Position numbers and translations under genes: made by a program. This document shows positions 17,302-25,811 of a DNA stretch of 64,000 nucleotides, piece after piece. The stretch's first letter is position 1; each line of letters begins with the position of its first letter. The stretch is from NCBI GenBank assembly GCA_959347425.1, contig OY365741.1:744001-808000 (forward strand). Direction: 5' to 3'. This stretch comes from an uncultured Amylibacter sp. (GTDB taxonomy: Bacteria > Pseudomonadota > Alphaproteobacteria > Rhodobacterales > Rhodobacteraceae). The notes below the pieces were generated by a model. The model had not been told where the DNA came from. It made no database searches and saw only the letters and a program-made list of their open reading frames with translations.

Positions 17302-18834
17302 TTATATCAAATCGCCTTTATGCCTGTTTTCATTTTTCTTTTGGCGAAGCGTAGGGGGATGAATGAAACTCTTGCCGTCTATGATTTCTTGTGATGTTAA
17401 AATTTGAACTTTATTAAAAGATTGCTCTGCTATCCCATCCTCGGTTTTTAGTTCATAATTTAGTAACCCACCCGCTTCAGCTTTGTTTATCATTTCGGCT
17501 GATGGGTCTCTATCCAAAATCAAACCGCCCATAGTAGCATTTTCTTGTTGCATTGTTCCTCGAAGCTCCCGCACCATAGCAGGACTGCATTGCTTACCTG
17601 TTTTAACGCTAAATACCATTTTACCCCATTTTTCCTCACCTAAATGAATTGTTAATTCACCATCAACACCACCATCACCGCTTTTTCTTGGATTGGGAAA
17701 CCCATTAATACGGCGAATTAACCAGTCTTGTTTTTCATAAGCATTTAATCTTTCATATTCCCGCATAGTTTCTGGGTTGGTTTCATGGGTGTCATATTCG
17801 CATCGTTCTGTTAGATAAACCTTTCTCATCTCTTTAATTCGGGCTTCTATTTCATTAACCGCGTCACCGCTTATATCAATGCCTATCCATTTTCTACCAA
17901 GCTCTATAGCCGCAGCAATGCTTGTTCCACAACCACAAAAAGGGTCTAAAATTAAGTCATTTTCATTACTAGATACTTTTACAAAATTCCTTAACAATTC
18001 TAGTGGTTTTTGAGTTTCATAACCCCTTCTTTCGTTTTTTCTGGCATAATCAATTTGCACCCAGTCTCTAGGGGGCACTTTATTTGTTAGGGTTTGCCTA
18101 TAAACGCCGTGGGTACCTTCTTTACTTTTGGGGGCAAAACCCCCACCTTTTGTATATCTTAACAGGTAAGACTGACCGTCATCATCAAGAAAACGCGACA
18201 TTGCTTTCATTGATGATTCTTTATAGGGAGTTGCTATAGTCTCCCAATTAAATGTCATCTTTTTACCTTTTGAATAAAAAAGGATATTGTCATGCTTTCT
18301 GTTATATGCCGTTTTTTTTAGCTCTCTACCTTCATAAATCCAGATAATTTCATTTCTAAAATTATGTCTGCCAAAAATTCCATCCATTATTATTTTGATA
18401 TAGTGGGAAACATTGCCATCGCAGTGAAAATAAATTGAACCTTCTGGTGCTAATATCTTCTTCATCAGAATCAAACGTTCAGTCATATACATAAGATAAT
18501 TTAATAGTTTTTTATCATCAGCTGTTCCGTCTGATAAAACACGCACCCACGCCTTAATGAATTCCTTGAATGATTCTGGGATGTCATTCAAGCTTCTTAT
18601 TAAATCAACAAAATCTAACTGTAATTGGTGTGCTCTTTCAGTAAAATTCCACATATCGTGGAATGCTTTTTGCTGTGCTGATATTCCGCCATCGTCAAAA
18701 ATCATATTATAAACACGGCTACTATTGAAAGGCGGGTCTAAATAAATCAAATCTACTTTTATACCCTCTTCTATCAGGTCTTTTAAGATACTTTTGCAAT
18801 CACCCCTATACAGCCTGTTTCCAGTATCAGTCAT
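17302..18834 (-). CDS. DNA methyltransferase fused to an Mrr-like PD-(D/E)xK nuclease domain
   Basis: 510 residues in two parts. Residues 1 to about 345 form a beta-class N6-adenine/N4-cytosine methyltransferase: motif IV DPPF at 33-36 comes before the SAM-binding motif I DPFCGCGT at 297-304. Residues about 365-480 look like the Mrr catalytic fold: GDGGVDG at 386-392 and FSVKTGK with Lys411, then VRELRGTMQQENATMGGLI. A single polypeptide that methylates and may cut would be a type IIG-like or methylation-linked restriction enzyme (inference). GGAG lies 8 nt before the ATG. It is visibly richer in A+T than hemH and xsc around it, which suggests transfer. Confidence 0.82.
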   Translation of the reverse strand: MTDTGNRLYRGDCKSILKDLIEEGIKVDLIYLDPPFNSSRVYNMIFDDGGISAQQKAFHDMWNFTERAHQLQLDFVDLIRSLNDIPESFKEFIKAWVRVLSDGTADDKKLLNYLMYMTERLILMKKILAPEGSIYFHCDGNVSHYIKIIMDGIFGRHNFRNEIIWIYEGRELKKTAYNRKHDNILFYSKGKKMTFNWETIATPYKESSMKAMSRFLDDDGQSYLLRYTKGGGFAPKSKEGTHGVYRQTLTNKVPPRDWVQIDYARKNERRGYETQKPLELLRNFVKVSSNENDLILDPFCGCGTSIAAAIELGRKWIGIDISGDAVNEIEARIKEMRKVYLTERCEYDTHETNPETMREYERLNAYEKQDWLIRRINGFPNPRKSGDGGVDGELTIHLGEEKWGKMVFSVKTGKQCSPAMVRELRGTMQQENATMGGLILDRDPSAEMINKAEAGGLLNYELKTEDGIAEQSFNKVQILTSQEIIDGKSFIHPPTLRQKKNENRHKGDLI

Positions 18835-19075
18835 TCCTAAAACTCCGTTTTTTATTTCATAATAGCAAATGTTATTACATAAACTAACACCGCTTTAATG
18901 ATTTTTTTGACCTTTTGTCAAGCAATTTTTTGATAACTGACTACTGCCTATCCACAATTCATAACTAATAACTAACAACTAATAACTAATAACTAACTAT
19001 TTACAATTCCCACTTTCCACACTATACCCACGCCATACACCACAATAACTCTCTTTAAAAAAGGAAACCCAAACT
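18835..19075. repeat. Intergenic region with 7-bp tandem tract (AATAACT)n upstream of xsc
   Basis: At about 18960-19001 the sequence ATAACTA/ACAACTA repeats about six times with a 7-base period. The same heptamer family occurs at many other intergenic sites in this window. The rest is AT-rich, with the methyltransferase promoter presumably in the right-to-left direction. AAAAAAGGAAA lies just upstream of the xsc ATG. Confidence 0.7.
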
Positions 19076-20845
19076 ATGAAAATGACAACTGAAGAAGCCT
19101 TCGTAAAAGTCCTGCAAATGCACGGTATTGAGCATGCCTTTGGTATTATCGGCTCTGCCATGATGCCTATCTCCGATTTATTCCCAACGGCGGGGATTAC
19201 CTTTTGGGATTGCGCGCACGAGTGCAACGCGGGCATGATGGCGGATGGTTTCACCAGAGCCTCTGGCAAAGTCTCCATGATGGTCGCACAGAACGGCCCG
19301 GGCATTACCAATTTTGTCACCCCCGTTAAAACCGCGTATTGGAATCACACGCCTCTGCTGCTGGTCACGCCCCAAGCCGCCAATAAAACCATCGGTCAAG
19401 GCGGGTTTCAAGAGGTGGAACAAATGGCTCTGTTCCAAGACATGGTCGCCTATCAGGAAGAAGTCCGCGACCCAACCCGTATTGCTGAGACTCTAAACCG
19501 CGTTATTTTGCAAGCCAAACGCGCCTCTGCCCCCGCGCAAATAAATATCCCTCGTGATTTCTGGACGCAAGTCATTGACATCACCCTGCCCCAAATTGTC
19601 GAATTTGAACGCCCTTCTGGTGGGGCGGAGGCTATCAGTAAAGCCGCCGCTATGCTGTCATCCGCCAAATTCCCCGTTATTTTGAACGGCGCGGGCGTGG
19701 TTTTATCAAACGGCATAGCCGCCACGGCCGCCCTAGCCGAACGGCTGGACGCACCCGTCTGCTGTGGTTATCAGCATAATGACGCTTTTGTCGGCACGCA
19801 CCCTTTGTTTGCTGGACCTTTGGGCTATAATGGCAGCAAGGCTGGGATGGAGCTGATTAGCAAAGCCGATGTTGTGCTTGCGCTCGGCACGCGGTTGAAT
19901 CCGTTTTCCACCCTGCCTGGCTATAATATCGATTACTGGCCTGCCAATGCGCAAATTATCCAAGTCGATATGAACCCTGACCGTATTGGCCTGACCAAAC
20001 CCGTTACCGTTGGGATTGTCGGGGATGCAAAGAAAGTCGCGGTAGCCTTGCTGGACGGCTTGACCGATACTGCGGGCGATACTGGGCGCGCCGCCCGTAA
20101 GGAAACCATCGCACAAACGAAATCCGCTTGGGCGCAGGAATTGACCTCTATGGATCACGAGGATGACGACCCTGGCACGACTTGGAATAAACGTGCGCGA
20201 GCCGATAAACCCGATAATATGTCGCCGCGTATGGCGTGGCGGGCGATTCAAAAATCCCTGCCAAAGGACGCGATTATCAGCTCTGACATTGGCAATAATT
20301 GCGCGATTGGCAATGCCTATCCCAGTTTTGAACAAGGGCGTAAATATTTAGCACCTGGTCTGTTTGGTCCTTGTGGCTATGGCTTTCCCGCGATTGTCGG
20401 GGCAAAGATAGCCTGCCCTGATGTGCCTGTCGTTGGCTTTGCTGGCGATGGAGCGTTCGGCATTTCCATGAATGAAATGACGGCTGTTGGGCGGGGCGAA
20501 TGGCCTGCGATAACTATGATAGTCTTCCGCAATTATCAGTGGGGTGCGGAAAAACGCAATACCACACTGTGGTTTAATGATAATTTTGTCGGAACGGAGC
20601 TGGATGAAGAGGTCTCTTACGCCGCGATTGCCCAGGCCTGCGGGTTGATTGGTGTGCAGGTTGCCACGATGGACGCGTTAAGCGATGCTTTGGCAGAGGC
20701 TGTTACCGCGCAGATGAAAACGGGCAAAACCACCTTTATTGAAGTTTTGTTAAACAAGGAACTGGGTGAGCCGTTCCGCAGGGATGCGATGAAAGCCCCC
20801 GTGTCTGTCGCGGGGATTAGCAAGGATGATATGCGCAAGCAGTAA
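19076..20845 (+). CDS. xsc: Sulfoacetaldehyde acetyltransferase
   Basis: Thiamine-diphosphate enzyme that turns sulfoacetaldehyde and phosphate into acetyl phosphate and sulfite, the convergence point of taurine, isethionate and sulfoacetate degradation. 589 residues with the acetolactate-synthase three-domain layout. Seen are EEAFVKVLQMHGIEHAFG at the N-terminus, the active-site region MVAQNGPGITNFVTP, and the TPP/Mg motif GFAGDGAFGISMNEMTAVGR with FRNYQWGAEKRNTTLW, which is characteristic of Xsc rather than of acetolactate synthase. No pta or taurine transporter gene is adjacent. GGAAA lies upstream of the ATG. Confidence 0.93.
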   Translation: MKMTTEEAFVKVLQMHGIEHAFGIIGSAMMPISDLFPTAGITFWDCAHECNAGMMADGFTRASGKVSMMVAQNGPGITNFVTPVKTAYWNHTPLLLVTPQAANKTIGQGGFQEVEQMALFQDMVAYQEEVRDPTRIAETLNRVILQAKRASAPAQINIPRDFWTQVIDITLPQIVEFERPSGGAEAISKAAAMLSSAKFPVILNGAGVVLSNGIAATAALAERLDAPVCCGYQHNDAFVGTHPLFAGPLGYNGSKAGMELISKADVVLALGTRLNPFSTLPGYNIDYWPANAQIIQVDMNPDRIGLTKPVTVGIVGDAKKVAVALLDGLTDTAGDTGRAARKETIAQTKSAWAQELTSMDHEDDDPGTTWNKRARADKPDNMSPRMAWRAIQKSLPKDAIISSDIGNNCAIGNAYPSFEQGRKYLAPGLFGPCGYGFPAIVGAKIACPDVPVVGFAGDGAFGISMNEMTAVGRGEWPAITMIVFRNYQWGAEKRNTTLWFNDNFVGTELDEEVSYAAIAQACGLIGVQVATMDALSDALAEAVTAQMKTGKTTFIEVLLNKELGEPFRRDAMKAPVSVAGISKDDMRKQ

Positions 20846-20886
20846 TGATATGTGCGGGCAAGTGGCGGTGAATTGATAAACACAAT

Positions 20887-21750
20887 TCACCGCACACGGC
20901 TTAACTGCACCATCAAAATCGCCCCCATAACGATAACAACGCCGATTATATCGTAAATCCCCAGTGGCTCGCCCAAAATAACCGCCGCCGTTGCCACCCC
21001 GAAAAACGGGTTTAAAAAATGGAAAGTCGCGGCTTTCGTTGCCCCAATCCTATTCACCAGCATAAACCAAATAATCGTTGCCACCGCCCCGGGCATCACT
21101 ATCGTATAGGAAAAGGCAACAATCATCGTTGCCGACCAGTTAATCACCCAATCCTCAAACACCATCGCAGGTATGGCAAGACTGGCCGCACCAATCAGCA
21201 TTTGCAACCCCACGACAATCAGCAAATTACTGCCAGAGGAAGCACCACGTACCGCCAAAGCCGCCACCGCCAAGGCAACCACAGCAATAATACACAGCCC
21301 AGTACTGACGATATCCGCACCTTGCGTCACCCGTTGCGCCATAATTAAAATCACGCCCGCAAAGCCCAAACACAGCCCGATGATACCCATAGGCGCGATA
21401 CGCTCACGATACACACCAAAGGCTATCAGCCCAACAACCAGTGGCAAGGCACTGGCTATGATAGAGGCAAACCCTGCCTCCAGCGATTGAATCGCGATAA
21501 AATTAAGCCCCAGATAAATGGTATTTTGACAGATGCCAAACAAAATAACCGCCCGCCATGGAATCGTGGCAAACCGCAGCCTTTGCCCAAGGGCAAAGCC
21601 AATCGCCAGCACCAAAATGCCAGAAATTAAAAATCGCAGGGATAGAATAGTCAATGGGGGCGCGTCTTGGACAATAATCCGCGCAGAGGTAAAGGCGGAC
21701 GACCAAATCAGGGCAAAGCTCAACCCCATAAAAAATGATTTAATGTCCAT
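20887..21750 (-). CDS. EamA/DMT-family exporter
   Basis: Inner-membrane protein of 287 residues with about ten hydrophobic segments in two EamA halves; the first half opens FFMGLSFALIWSSAFTSARI and the second ends FGVATAAVILGEPLGIYDIIG. Family members export amino acids or metabolites. The frame is open to 21810, but that stretch contains the HU terminator, so the ATG at 21750 is chosen (MDIKSFF). It converges on xsc with 41 bp between stops. Substrate unknown. Confidence 0.85.
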   Translation of the reverse strand: MDIKSFFMGLSFALIWSSAFTSARIIVQDAPPLTILSLRFLISGILVLAIGFALGQRLRFATIPWRAVILFGICQNTIYLGLNFIAIQSLEAGFASIIASALPLVVGLIAFGVYRERIAPMGIIGLCLGFAGVILIMAQRVTQGADIVSTGLCIIAVVALAVAALAVRGASSGSNLLIVVGLQMLIGAASLAIPAMVFEDWVINWSATMIVAFSYTIVMPGAVATIIWFMLVNRIGATKAATFHFLNPFFGVATAAVILGEPLGIYDIIGVVIVMGAILMVQLSRVR

Positions 21751-21763
21751 GGTACCCCGAATC

Positions 21764-21793
21764 AAAAAGGCCGCACCTGGGCGCGGCCTTTTC
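21764..21793 (-). terminator. Intrinsic terminator of the HU gene
   Basis: Minus-strand arms AAAAGGCCGCGC and GTGCGGCCTTTTT form a strong stem ending in a T-run, 19 bp after the HU stop. It lies within the upstream extension of the EamA frame, which argues against an EamA start before 21750. Confidence 0.85.
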
Positions 21794-21811
21794 AAAATAT
21801 CTTCAAACAAA

Positions 21812-22102
21812 CTAGGGGTTAATTACATCTTTCAATGCTTTTGCAATTGTCACCTTAGCCACGCGATCGGCAGCTTTTTCAAACTGTTCGCCGGTAGCAG
21901 GGTTACGCACCATCCGTTTTGGCCGTGCGCGACACTGAAATTTACCCAATCCTGGGATTGTTACAGCACCGCCTGCGGCGACTTCTTTTGATACGGCTTC
22001 AGCAAGAGCGTCAAGAAAACGTGATACGTCTACTTTATTTGCGCCAGTTGCGTCAGAAAGGTTAGCAACTAGTTGTGCTTTGGTCATTGGTTTTTGAGCC
22101 AT
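21812..22102 (-). CDS. HU-family DNA-binding protein
   Basis: Small nucleoid protein of 96 residues, bends DNA as a dimer. Typical features are MTKAQLVANLSDATGANK, the core AVTIPGLGKFQCRARPKR and the arm MVRNPATGEQ. One copy, monocistronic: it has its own promoter 22164-22192 and its own terminator. The N-terminal extension MAQKP is short. HU and IHF share this fold; the GLGKF and RNPATG spacing favours HU. Confidence 0.92.
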   Translation of the reverse strand: MAQKPMTKAQLVANLSDATGANKVDVSRFLDALAEAVSKEVAAGGAVTIPGLGKFQCRARPKRMVRNPATGEQFEKAADRVAKVTIAKALKDVINP

Positions 22103-22163
22103 TGATATACTCCATCATTGTAATAATGCACAGAAAAATTCTGTGCTTTGGTGCGGTCATATA

Positions 22164-22192
22164 ACAATATGTTGCGGTATAGAGCAAGTCAA
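22164..22192 (-). promoter_or_regulatory. Sigma-70-like promoter of the HU gene
   Basis: On the minus strand TTGACT (22192-22187), a 17-base spacer and TATTGT (22169-22164). It lies about 60 bp before the HU ATG, with a small CACAG/CTGTG hairpin in the leader. Confidence 0.6.
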
Positions 22193-22314
22193 AATACCCA
22201 TAAAATGATGTTATTTTCTAAAAAATACGCTATTTTATTGATTTTTTTGCTAAATTTTGGATTTTTTACACAATTTATTGATTTTTTTAGGAAAATTTGT
22301 GACGGATGATTCAT

Positions 22315-22342
22315 TTGACTTTATCCATGTTTTCGCTATAAT
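22315..22342 (+). promoter_or_regulatory. Strong sigma-70-like promoter (TTGACT-16-TATAAT)
   Basis: TTGACT at 22315-22320 and a perfect TATAAT at 22337-22342, spaced 16 bases. Transcription would start near 22349, about 310 bases before the STAS-domain gene. It therefore drives either a long leader or a separate small RNA. Confidence 0.65.
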
Positions 22343-22348
22343 CCGTCT

Positions 22349-22659
22349 TAGCAATAATCATAGAGACTCCGCAGTTATAAAACGCTGTCGGGTCACCACT
22401 CAATACAAAAGCCATTTTTACGGGCATTTTTTGCTTGTGGGATTGGTAAATAGGTGGAAACTTTTCTCTGTGATTGTTGCAATGGCCCGATACGGTGTGG
22501 GAGCGGTGGGCAAAATCTTGCCCACTAAACGCGCATAAAACGGAAATAAAACAGAAGTAAAACGGCGGAAAATAATAATTTCCAAAAATTTACTTCTTGT
22601 AAAACTTTTTAATCCAAACCTATGGCTTGGATACTATTTATTTAAAGGGGAACAGAAAT
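22349..22659 (+). other. Long leader or unrecognised small RNA before the anti-sigma antagonist gene
   Basis: About 310 bases follow the strong promoter. They hold a CCGCAG...CTGTCGG hairpin near 22370-22392, a GTGGGCAA/TTGCCCAC hairpin near 22506-22527 without a T-run, and an ATCCAA/TTGGAT hairpin just before AAAGGGG and the start codon. A 93-codon frame here (22257-22538) begins before the promoter and looks unlike a protein. I do not recognise 6S, SRP or tmRNA consensus sequences. Confidence 0.4.
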
Positions 22660-23007
22660 ATGAAATTTTCATGTAAAATACGGGGCGAGGCGATGGTTAT
22701 CTCGCTGGACGAGCCACGATTTGTCGCGGCGGAATGCTCGGCTTTCAAACAAACGCTGAAAACACTGGTGGATCAGGGGGCGGATTGGATTATCCTAGAC
22801 CTCCGCGCGGTGGAGTTTATGGATAGCTCTGGGCTTGGCTCGTTAATATCGCATCTTAAATACACGGGGGAGGAACGCAGATTTTACCTATCAAGCCTAA
22901 CCCCCAGCGTGGCAAAGATGTTTGCGCTAACCCACATGGACACGGTTTTTGCGATTTATGACGATATTTCGGCGGCCTTGGGCGCGCCCGATGTGCCATC
23001 GGTCTAA
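22660..23007 (+). CDS. STAS-domain anti-sigma factor antagonist
   Basis: 115 residues from the ATG at 22660, which has AAAGGGGAAC in front; an in-frame ATG at 22627 has none. The STAS signature WIILDLRAVEFMDSSGLGSLIS carries the serine that partner kinases phosphorylate. Dephosphorylated, such proteins bind the anti-sigma kinase and free its target. The kinase-like gene follows after three bases, so the two form a partner-switching pair. No sigma factor or phosphatase gene lies nearby. Confidence 0.88.
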   Translation: MKFSCKIRGEAMVISLDEPRFVAAECSAFKQTLKTLVDQGADWIILDLRAVEFMDSSGLGSLISHLKYTGEERRFYLSSLTPSVAKMFALTHMDTVFAIYDDISAALGAPDVPSV

Positions 23008-23010
23008 CCC

Positions 23011-23472
23011 ATGGGACAGGCGAACCTGTGTAGTGCACCCCGCCAATTCAAGCGGCAGTTTAACGCGGATTTTGCCTCCGCCACGGATATTTTGACCCAA
23101 ACGCAAGCGTGGTTGACCGCGCAAAATATCCCGCCCGTGGTTATTGAGGATACGTCCATTGTATTGGTGGAGGTTTTTAACAATATCATCCAGCACGCCT
23201 ATGGATTTAACACCCCCGCGAACGCCAAGATTGATTTGGCTATGGTAATTGAAGACGACCAGATTTTCATTGATACTTACGATCGGGGCGCGGGGATGTT
23301 TCAAACACCCGAACCTTTGCGGATTGATTTGGCGAATTGCGAATTGGCGGATTTGCCCGAATCGGGGTTTGGCTGGGTGTTAATTGAACGGCTATCCAGT
23401 AAGGTTGTTTTTTCGCGTAGTGGTGGGCGCAATCATTTGCATATCTGCATTAAAACACCCAAAACCAGCTAA
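23011..23472 (+). CDS. RsbW-like anti-sigma factor serine kinase
   Basis: 153 residues with a GHKL ATP-binding fold: N box VEVFNNIIQHAYGF, G1 box YDRGAGMF and G2-like ESGFGWVLIERLS. It probably phosphorylates the STAS protein encoded just upstream and inhibits a sigma factor or another target. The ATG follows the STAS stop by three bases. Its 3' end overlaps that of the convergent cobD gene by 23 bp. Confidence 0.85.
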   Translation: MGQANLCSAPRQFKRQFNADFASATDILTQTQAWLTAQNIPPVVIEDTSIVLVEVFNNIIQHAYGFNTPANAKIDLAMVIEDDQIFIDTYDRGAGMFQTPEPLRIDLANCELADLPESGFGWVLIERLSSKVVFSRSGGRNHLHICIKTPKTS

Positions 23473-24388
23473 ACCACACAATAAGCCCGCCTAGTATTAC
23501 TTGCCAAACCCGCCCGATCACGCGGGCGGCGTCTATTATATCGGACGGTCCCAAATCGCTATGCCCGTATTCGTTGATATAGGGGGCGGTGAAAATCGCG
23601 CCCTTATACACCCGCGGCCCCGCCAATCGCACATCCAGCACCCCTGCCATTGCCGATTCTGGCCAGCCAGCGTTGGGCGAAGCGTGATGCCGAGCGTCCG
23701 CCCAGACGACTCGCCAAGCCACCGCCGACCAATGGGTTAGGCAAATCGCAACCGCGCAAACCCGTGCGGGAATCCAATTCATAATATCATCCAGCCGAGC
23801 CGCCCCCATGCCGAAATCTCTGTAATCATCGGTTTTATAGCCAATCATGCTATCGGCGGTATTAACCATTTTATAGCAGATAAGCCCGCCAAGCCCACCG
23901 ACACAATACCATAAAATCGGGGCGAGGACTCCGTCAGAGAAATTTTCGCTGCAGCTTTCAATCGCGGCACAGGCGACTCCGTTTTTATCCAAATCTTTGG
24001 TTTCACGCCCGACGATATGGGCGACAGCGGTGCGACCGTTTTCTGTGCTGGCTTTCAGCGAGTCCGCCACGGCAACCACATGGGTGATTAAACTGCGATA
24101 GCCCAGCAAAACCGCGACAACCACGACATCCAAAATACCGTAGGGGGAGATTTGCTCGATGCCCGCGCCTAGGGCAAAACTGCCCGTGGCTAGGGTTATG
24201 ATAACGACAATTCCCTTGGCTCTGCGGGCGCGTCCGCGATTAAAAATTTTATTAAGCAGGGCAATCAACCGCCCCATGAGGACAACAGGATGGGGGAGTC
24301 TTTGCCATAATGGTTTCGGCTCGCCCATTAAGCTATCCAATATCATCGCGGCGATAAGGATTGTGATTGGGGTCATGAGGGGAATCAT
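23450..24388 (-). CDS. cobD: Adenosylcobinamide-phosphate synthase CobD/CbiB
   Basis: Integral membrane enzyme that attaches the aminopropanol arm to adenosylcobyric acid. 312 residues, normal length, with the N-terminal ILDSLMGEPKPLWQRLPHPVVLMG, the VGRETKDLD segment, ESCSENFSDGVLAPILWYC and the C-terminal DARHHASPNAGWPESAMAG. Its start overlaps the stop of the aminotransferase-like gene upstream by four bases, so the two are coupled. Confidence 0.94.
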   Translation of the reverse strand: MIPLMTPITILIAAMILDSLMGEPKPLWQRLPHPVVLMGRLIALLNKIFNRGRARRAKGIVVIITLATGSFALGAGIEQISPYGILDVVVVAVLLGYRSLITHVVAVADSLKASTENGRTAVAHIVGRETKDLDKNGVACAAIESCSENFSDGVLAPILWYCVGGLGGLICYKMVNTADSMIGYKTDDYRDFGMGAARLDDIMNWIPARVCAVAICLTHWSAVAWRVVWADARHHASPNAGWPESAMAGVLDVRLAGPRVYKGAIFTAPYINEYGHSDLGPSDIIDAARVIGRVWQVILGGLIVWFSWFWVF

Positions 24389-25428
24389 TTTATGCTCCTA
24401 TTTGTGACCTGTAAGGCGGTTTCTAAAGCTGTTTCTAGCCTTTGCCAGTTGGCAGGTGTATCGGCGGGCAGGCCAAGGCGAATCCAATTTGGATTATAGG
24501 AAAACACCCGCGACCAGATGGAATGTTTGGCAAGCTGATGTTTTAACGCAGGGGCGTTTTTGCATTCATACAAGCGAAATAAATCAGTACCGCCAATCGG
24601 TGATAATCCGTTTGCCGTGGCAATCTCATCCAACCGCCCCGCGTTTTTATGCAGCCTAGCACGGGTATTATCCGCCCAAGTGGTATCTTGCAGAACCCCT
24701 GCTCCGATAATTTGTGCCGGACCAGAAATCGCCCAAGGACCCAGCAGGCTATCCAGCCGTTTCATCAACGCGGGTTGCCCGATGGCAAAGCCCAGCCGTA
24801 ACCCCGCCAGACCCCAGAATTTCCCCAAGCCCTTTAGCACAATGACATTATCATATCGCGTCAAATCTATCAGCGATTTGTTGGGGGTTAAATCGCAAAA
24901 ACTCTCATCAATCACGACAAGACTCGCGGTTTTAATATCGGTTTTAATATCATTGGCGGACAGGCTGGCAAGCCCACCATCGGGGTTGTTTGGATGAACG
25001 ATAATACGGACGGGTGCGGGAGTGTCCCCCGATTCTATCTGCCACCCTGCCGAGGTAAAAGCAGTGGCGTATTCGTTATAGGTCGGTGTATCAATACGGA
25101 TTTGACGGGTGGAAACCAAAGCCTCAGCAACCCGTGGCAAGCTGGCGATAATCGCCGAAACCCCCGCGCTGGCAATTATCCCTGCCCCATCAGGCACCCC
25201 CCAAAATCCCCGTGCGAGGGAATACAAACGCGCGAGCCCATCCGCGTCAGGCAAACGATGCCAAGCCGTTTCAGGAATATCGGGTAAAGGATAGGGCGTG
25301 GGATTTATCCCCGTTGATAGGTCAAGCCAATCTTTTGCCAACCCGCCATATTCGGCAATCGCGGCATCTAGCCCGCCGCCATGTTCTCTGGCATGCTCCC
25401 TGCCATTTACGGGGGGCAAACCAGACAT
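24385..25428 (-). CDS. cobC: Threonine-phosphate decarboxylase-like PLP enzyme (CobC)
   Basis: Class I/II aminotransferase fold of 347 residues that likely supplies (R)-1-amino-2-propanol phosphate for CobD. The N-terminal HGGGLDAAIAEYG and WLDLSTGINPTPYPLP are typical of CobC/CobD. The PLP lysine is expected in LKGLGKFWGLAGLRLGF. HPNNPDGG and VIDESFCDL supply the cofactor-binding Asn and Asp. Start and stop overlap with both neighbours (TAATG upstream). Confidence 0.9.
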   Translation of the reverse strand: MSGLPPVNGREHAREHGGGLDAAIAEYGGLAKDWLDLSTGINPTPYPLPDIPETAWHRLPDADGLARLYSLARGFWGVPDGAGIIASAGVSAIIASLPRVAEALVSTRQIRIDTPTYNEYATAFTSAGWQIESGDTPAPVRIIVHPNNPDGGLASLSANDIKTDIKTASLVVIDESFCDLTPNKSLIDLTRYDNVIVLKGLGKFWGLAGLRLGFAIGQPALMKRLDSLLGPWAISGPAQIIGAGVLQDTTWADNTRARLHKNAGRLDEIATANGLSPIGGTDLFRLYECKNAPALKHQLAKHSIWSRVFSYNPNWIRLGLPADTPANWQRLETALETALQVTNRSIK

Positions 25429-25802
25429 TAGACTTCGGCAAGAGGCTCTACAGGAATCCGCGCGGTGAAATGCCCCTTTACCGCCTCAGGCCATTGACGG
25501 AATGGCACCTGCCCGCTTTCGCTCTCACTATGGCAAATCGCGTAATCCACCACACCTTGCGCCGAATCGGCAGTCGGCTCAAACGCACTTAACACATAGG
25601 TCATTTTCCCCGCACCCTGTATTATCACATTGCACCCCGTGCGACAGCCCATCAAACACGAATGACGGCGCACTTGCACACCCGCTCGCCCAACAGCAGC
25701 CGCTTCCACCAGCCCTGCAAACACCTCCCCATCCGTTTGTTCGGGGGGAGTTTCGGGCTTTACTATATTGCAAGTATCACAAATCGTAATCAGGGTTGGC
25801 AT
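25428..25802 (-). CDS. DUF1636 metal-binding-like protein of cobalamin gene clusters
   Basis: 124 residues. It has ITICDTCN near the N-terminus and HSCLMGCRTGCNVIIQG in the middle, i.e. a CxxC and a C-x3-C-x3-C group that could hold an Fe-S cluster or a metal. DUF1636 proteins commonly sit in cobalamin biosynthesis clusters, as here; their biochemical role is not established. It follows atpF by nine bases on the same strand, so the cobalamin genes appear to be read through from the atp operon. Confidence 0.78.
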   Translation of the reverse strand: MPTLITICDTCNIVKPETPPEQTDGEVFAGLVEAAAVGRAGVQVRRHSCLMGCRTGCNVIIQGAGKMTYVLSAFEPTADSAQGVVDYAICHSESESGQVPFRQWPEAVKGHFTARIPVEPLAEV

Positions 25803-25811
25803 GGCAAAACC

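Noticed and set aside
22257..22538. 93-codon plus-strand ORF before the STAS gene
   Set aside because: It begins before the likely transcription start, has no ribosome site, and its protein looks like random AT-rich translation.
25803..25811. Cobalamin riboswitch before the cobalamin-linked genes
   Set aside because: Only nine bases separate atpF from DUF1636, too short for a riboswitch.
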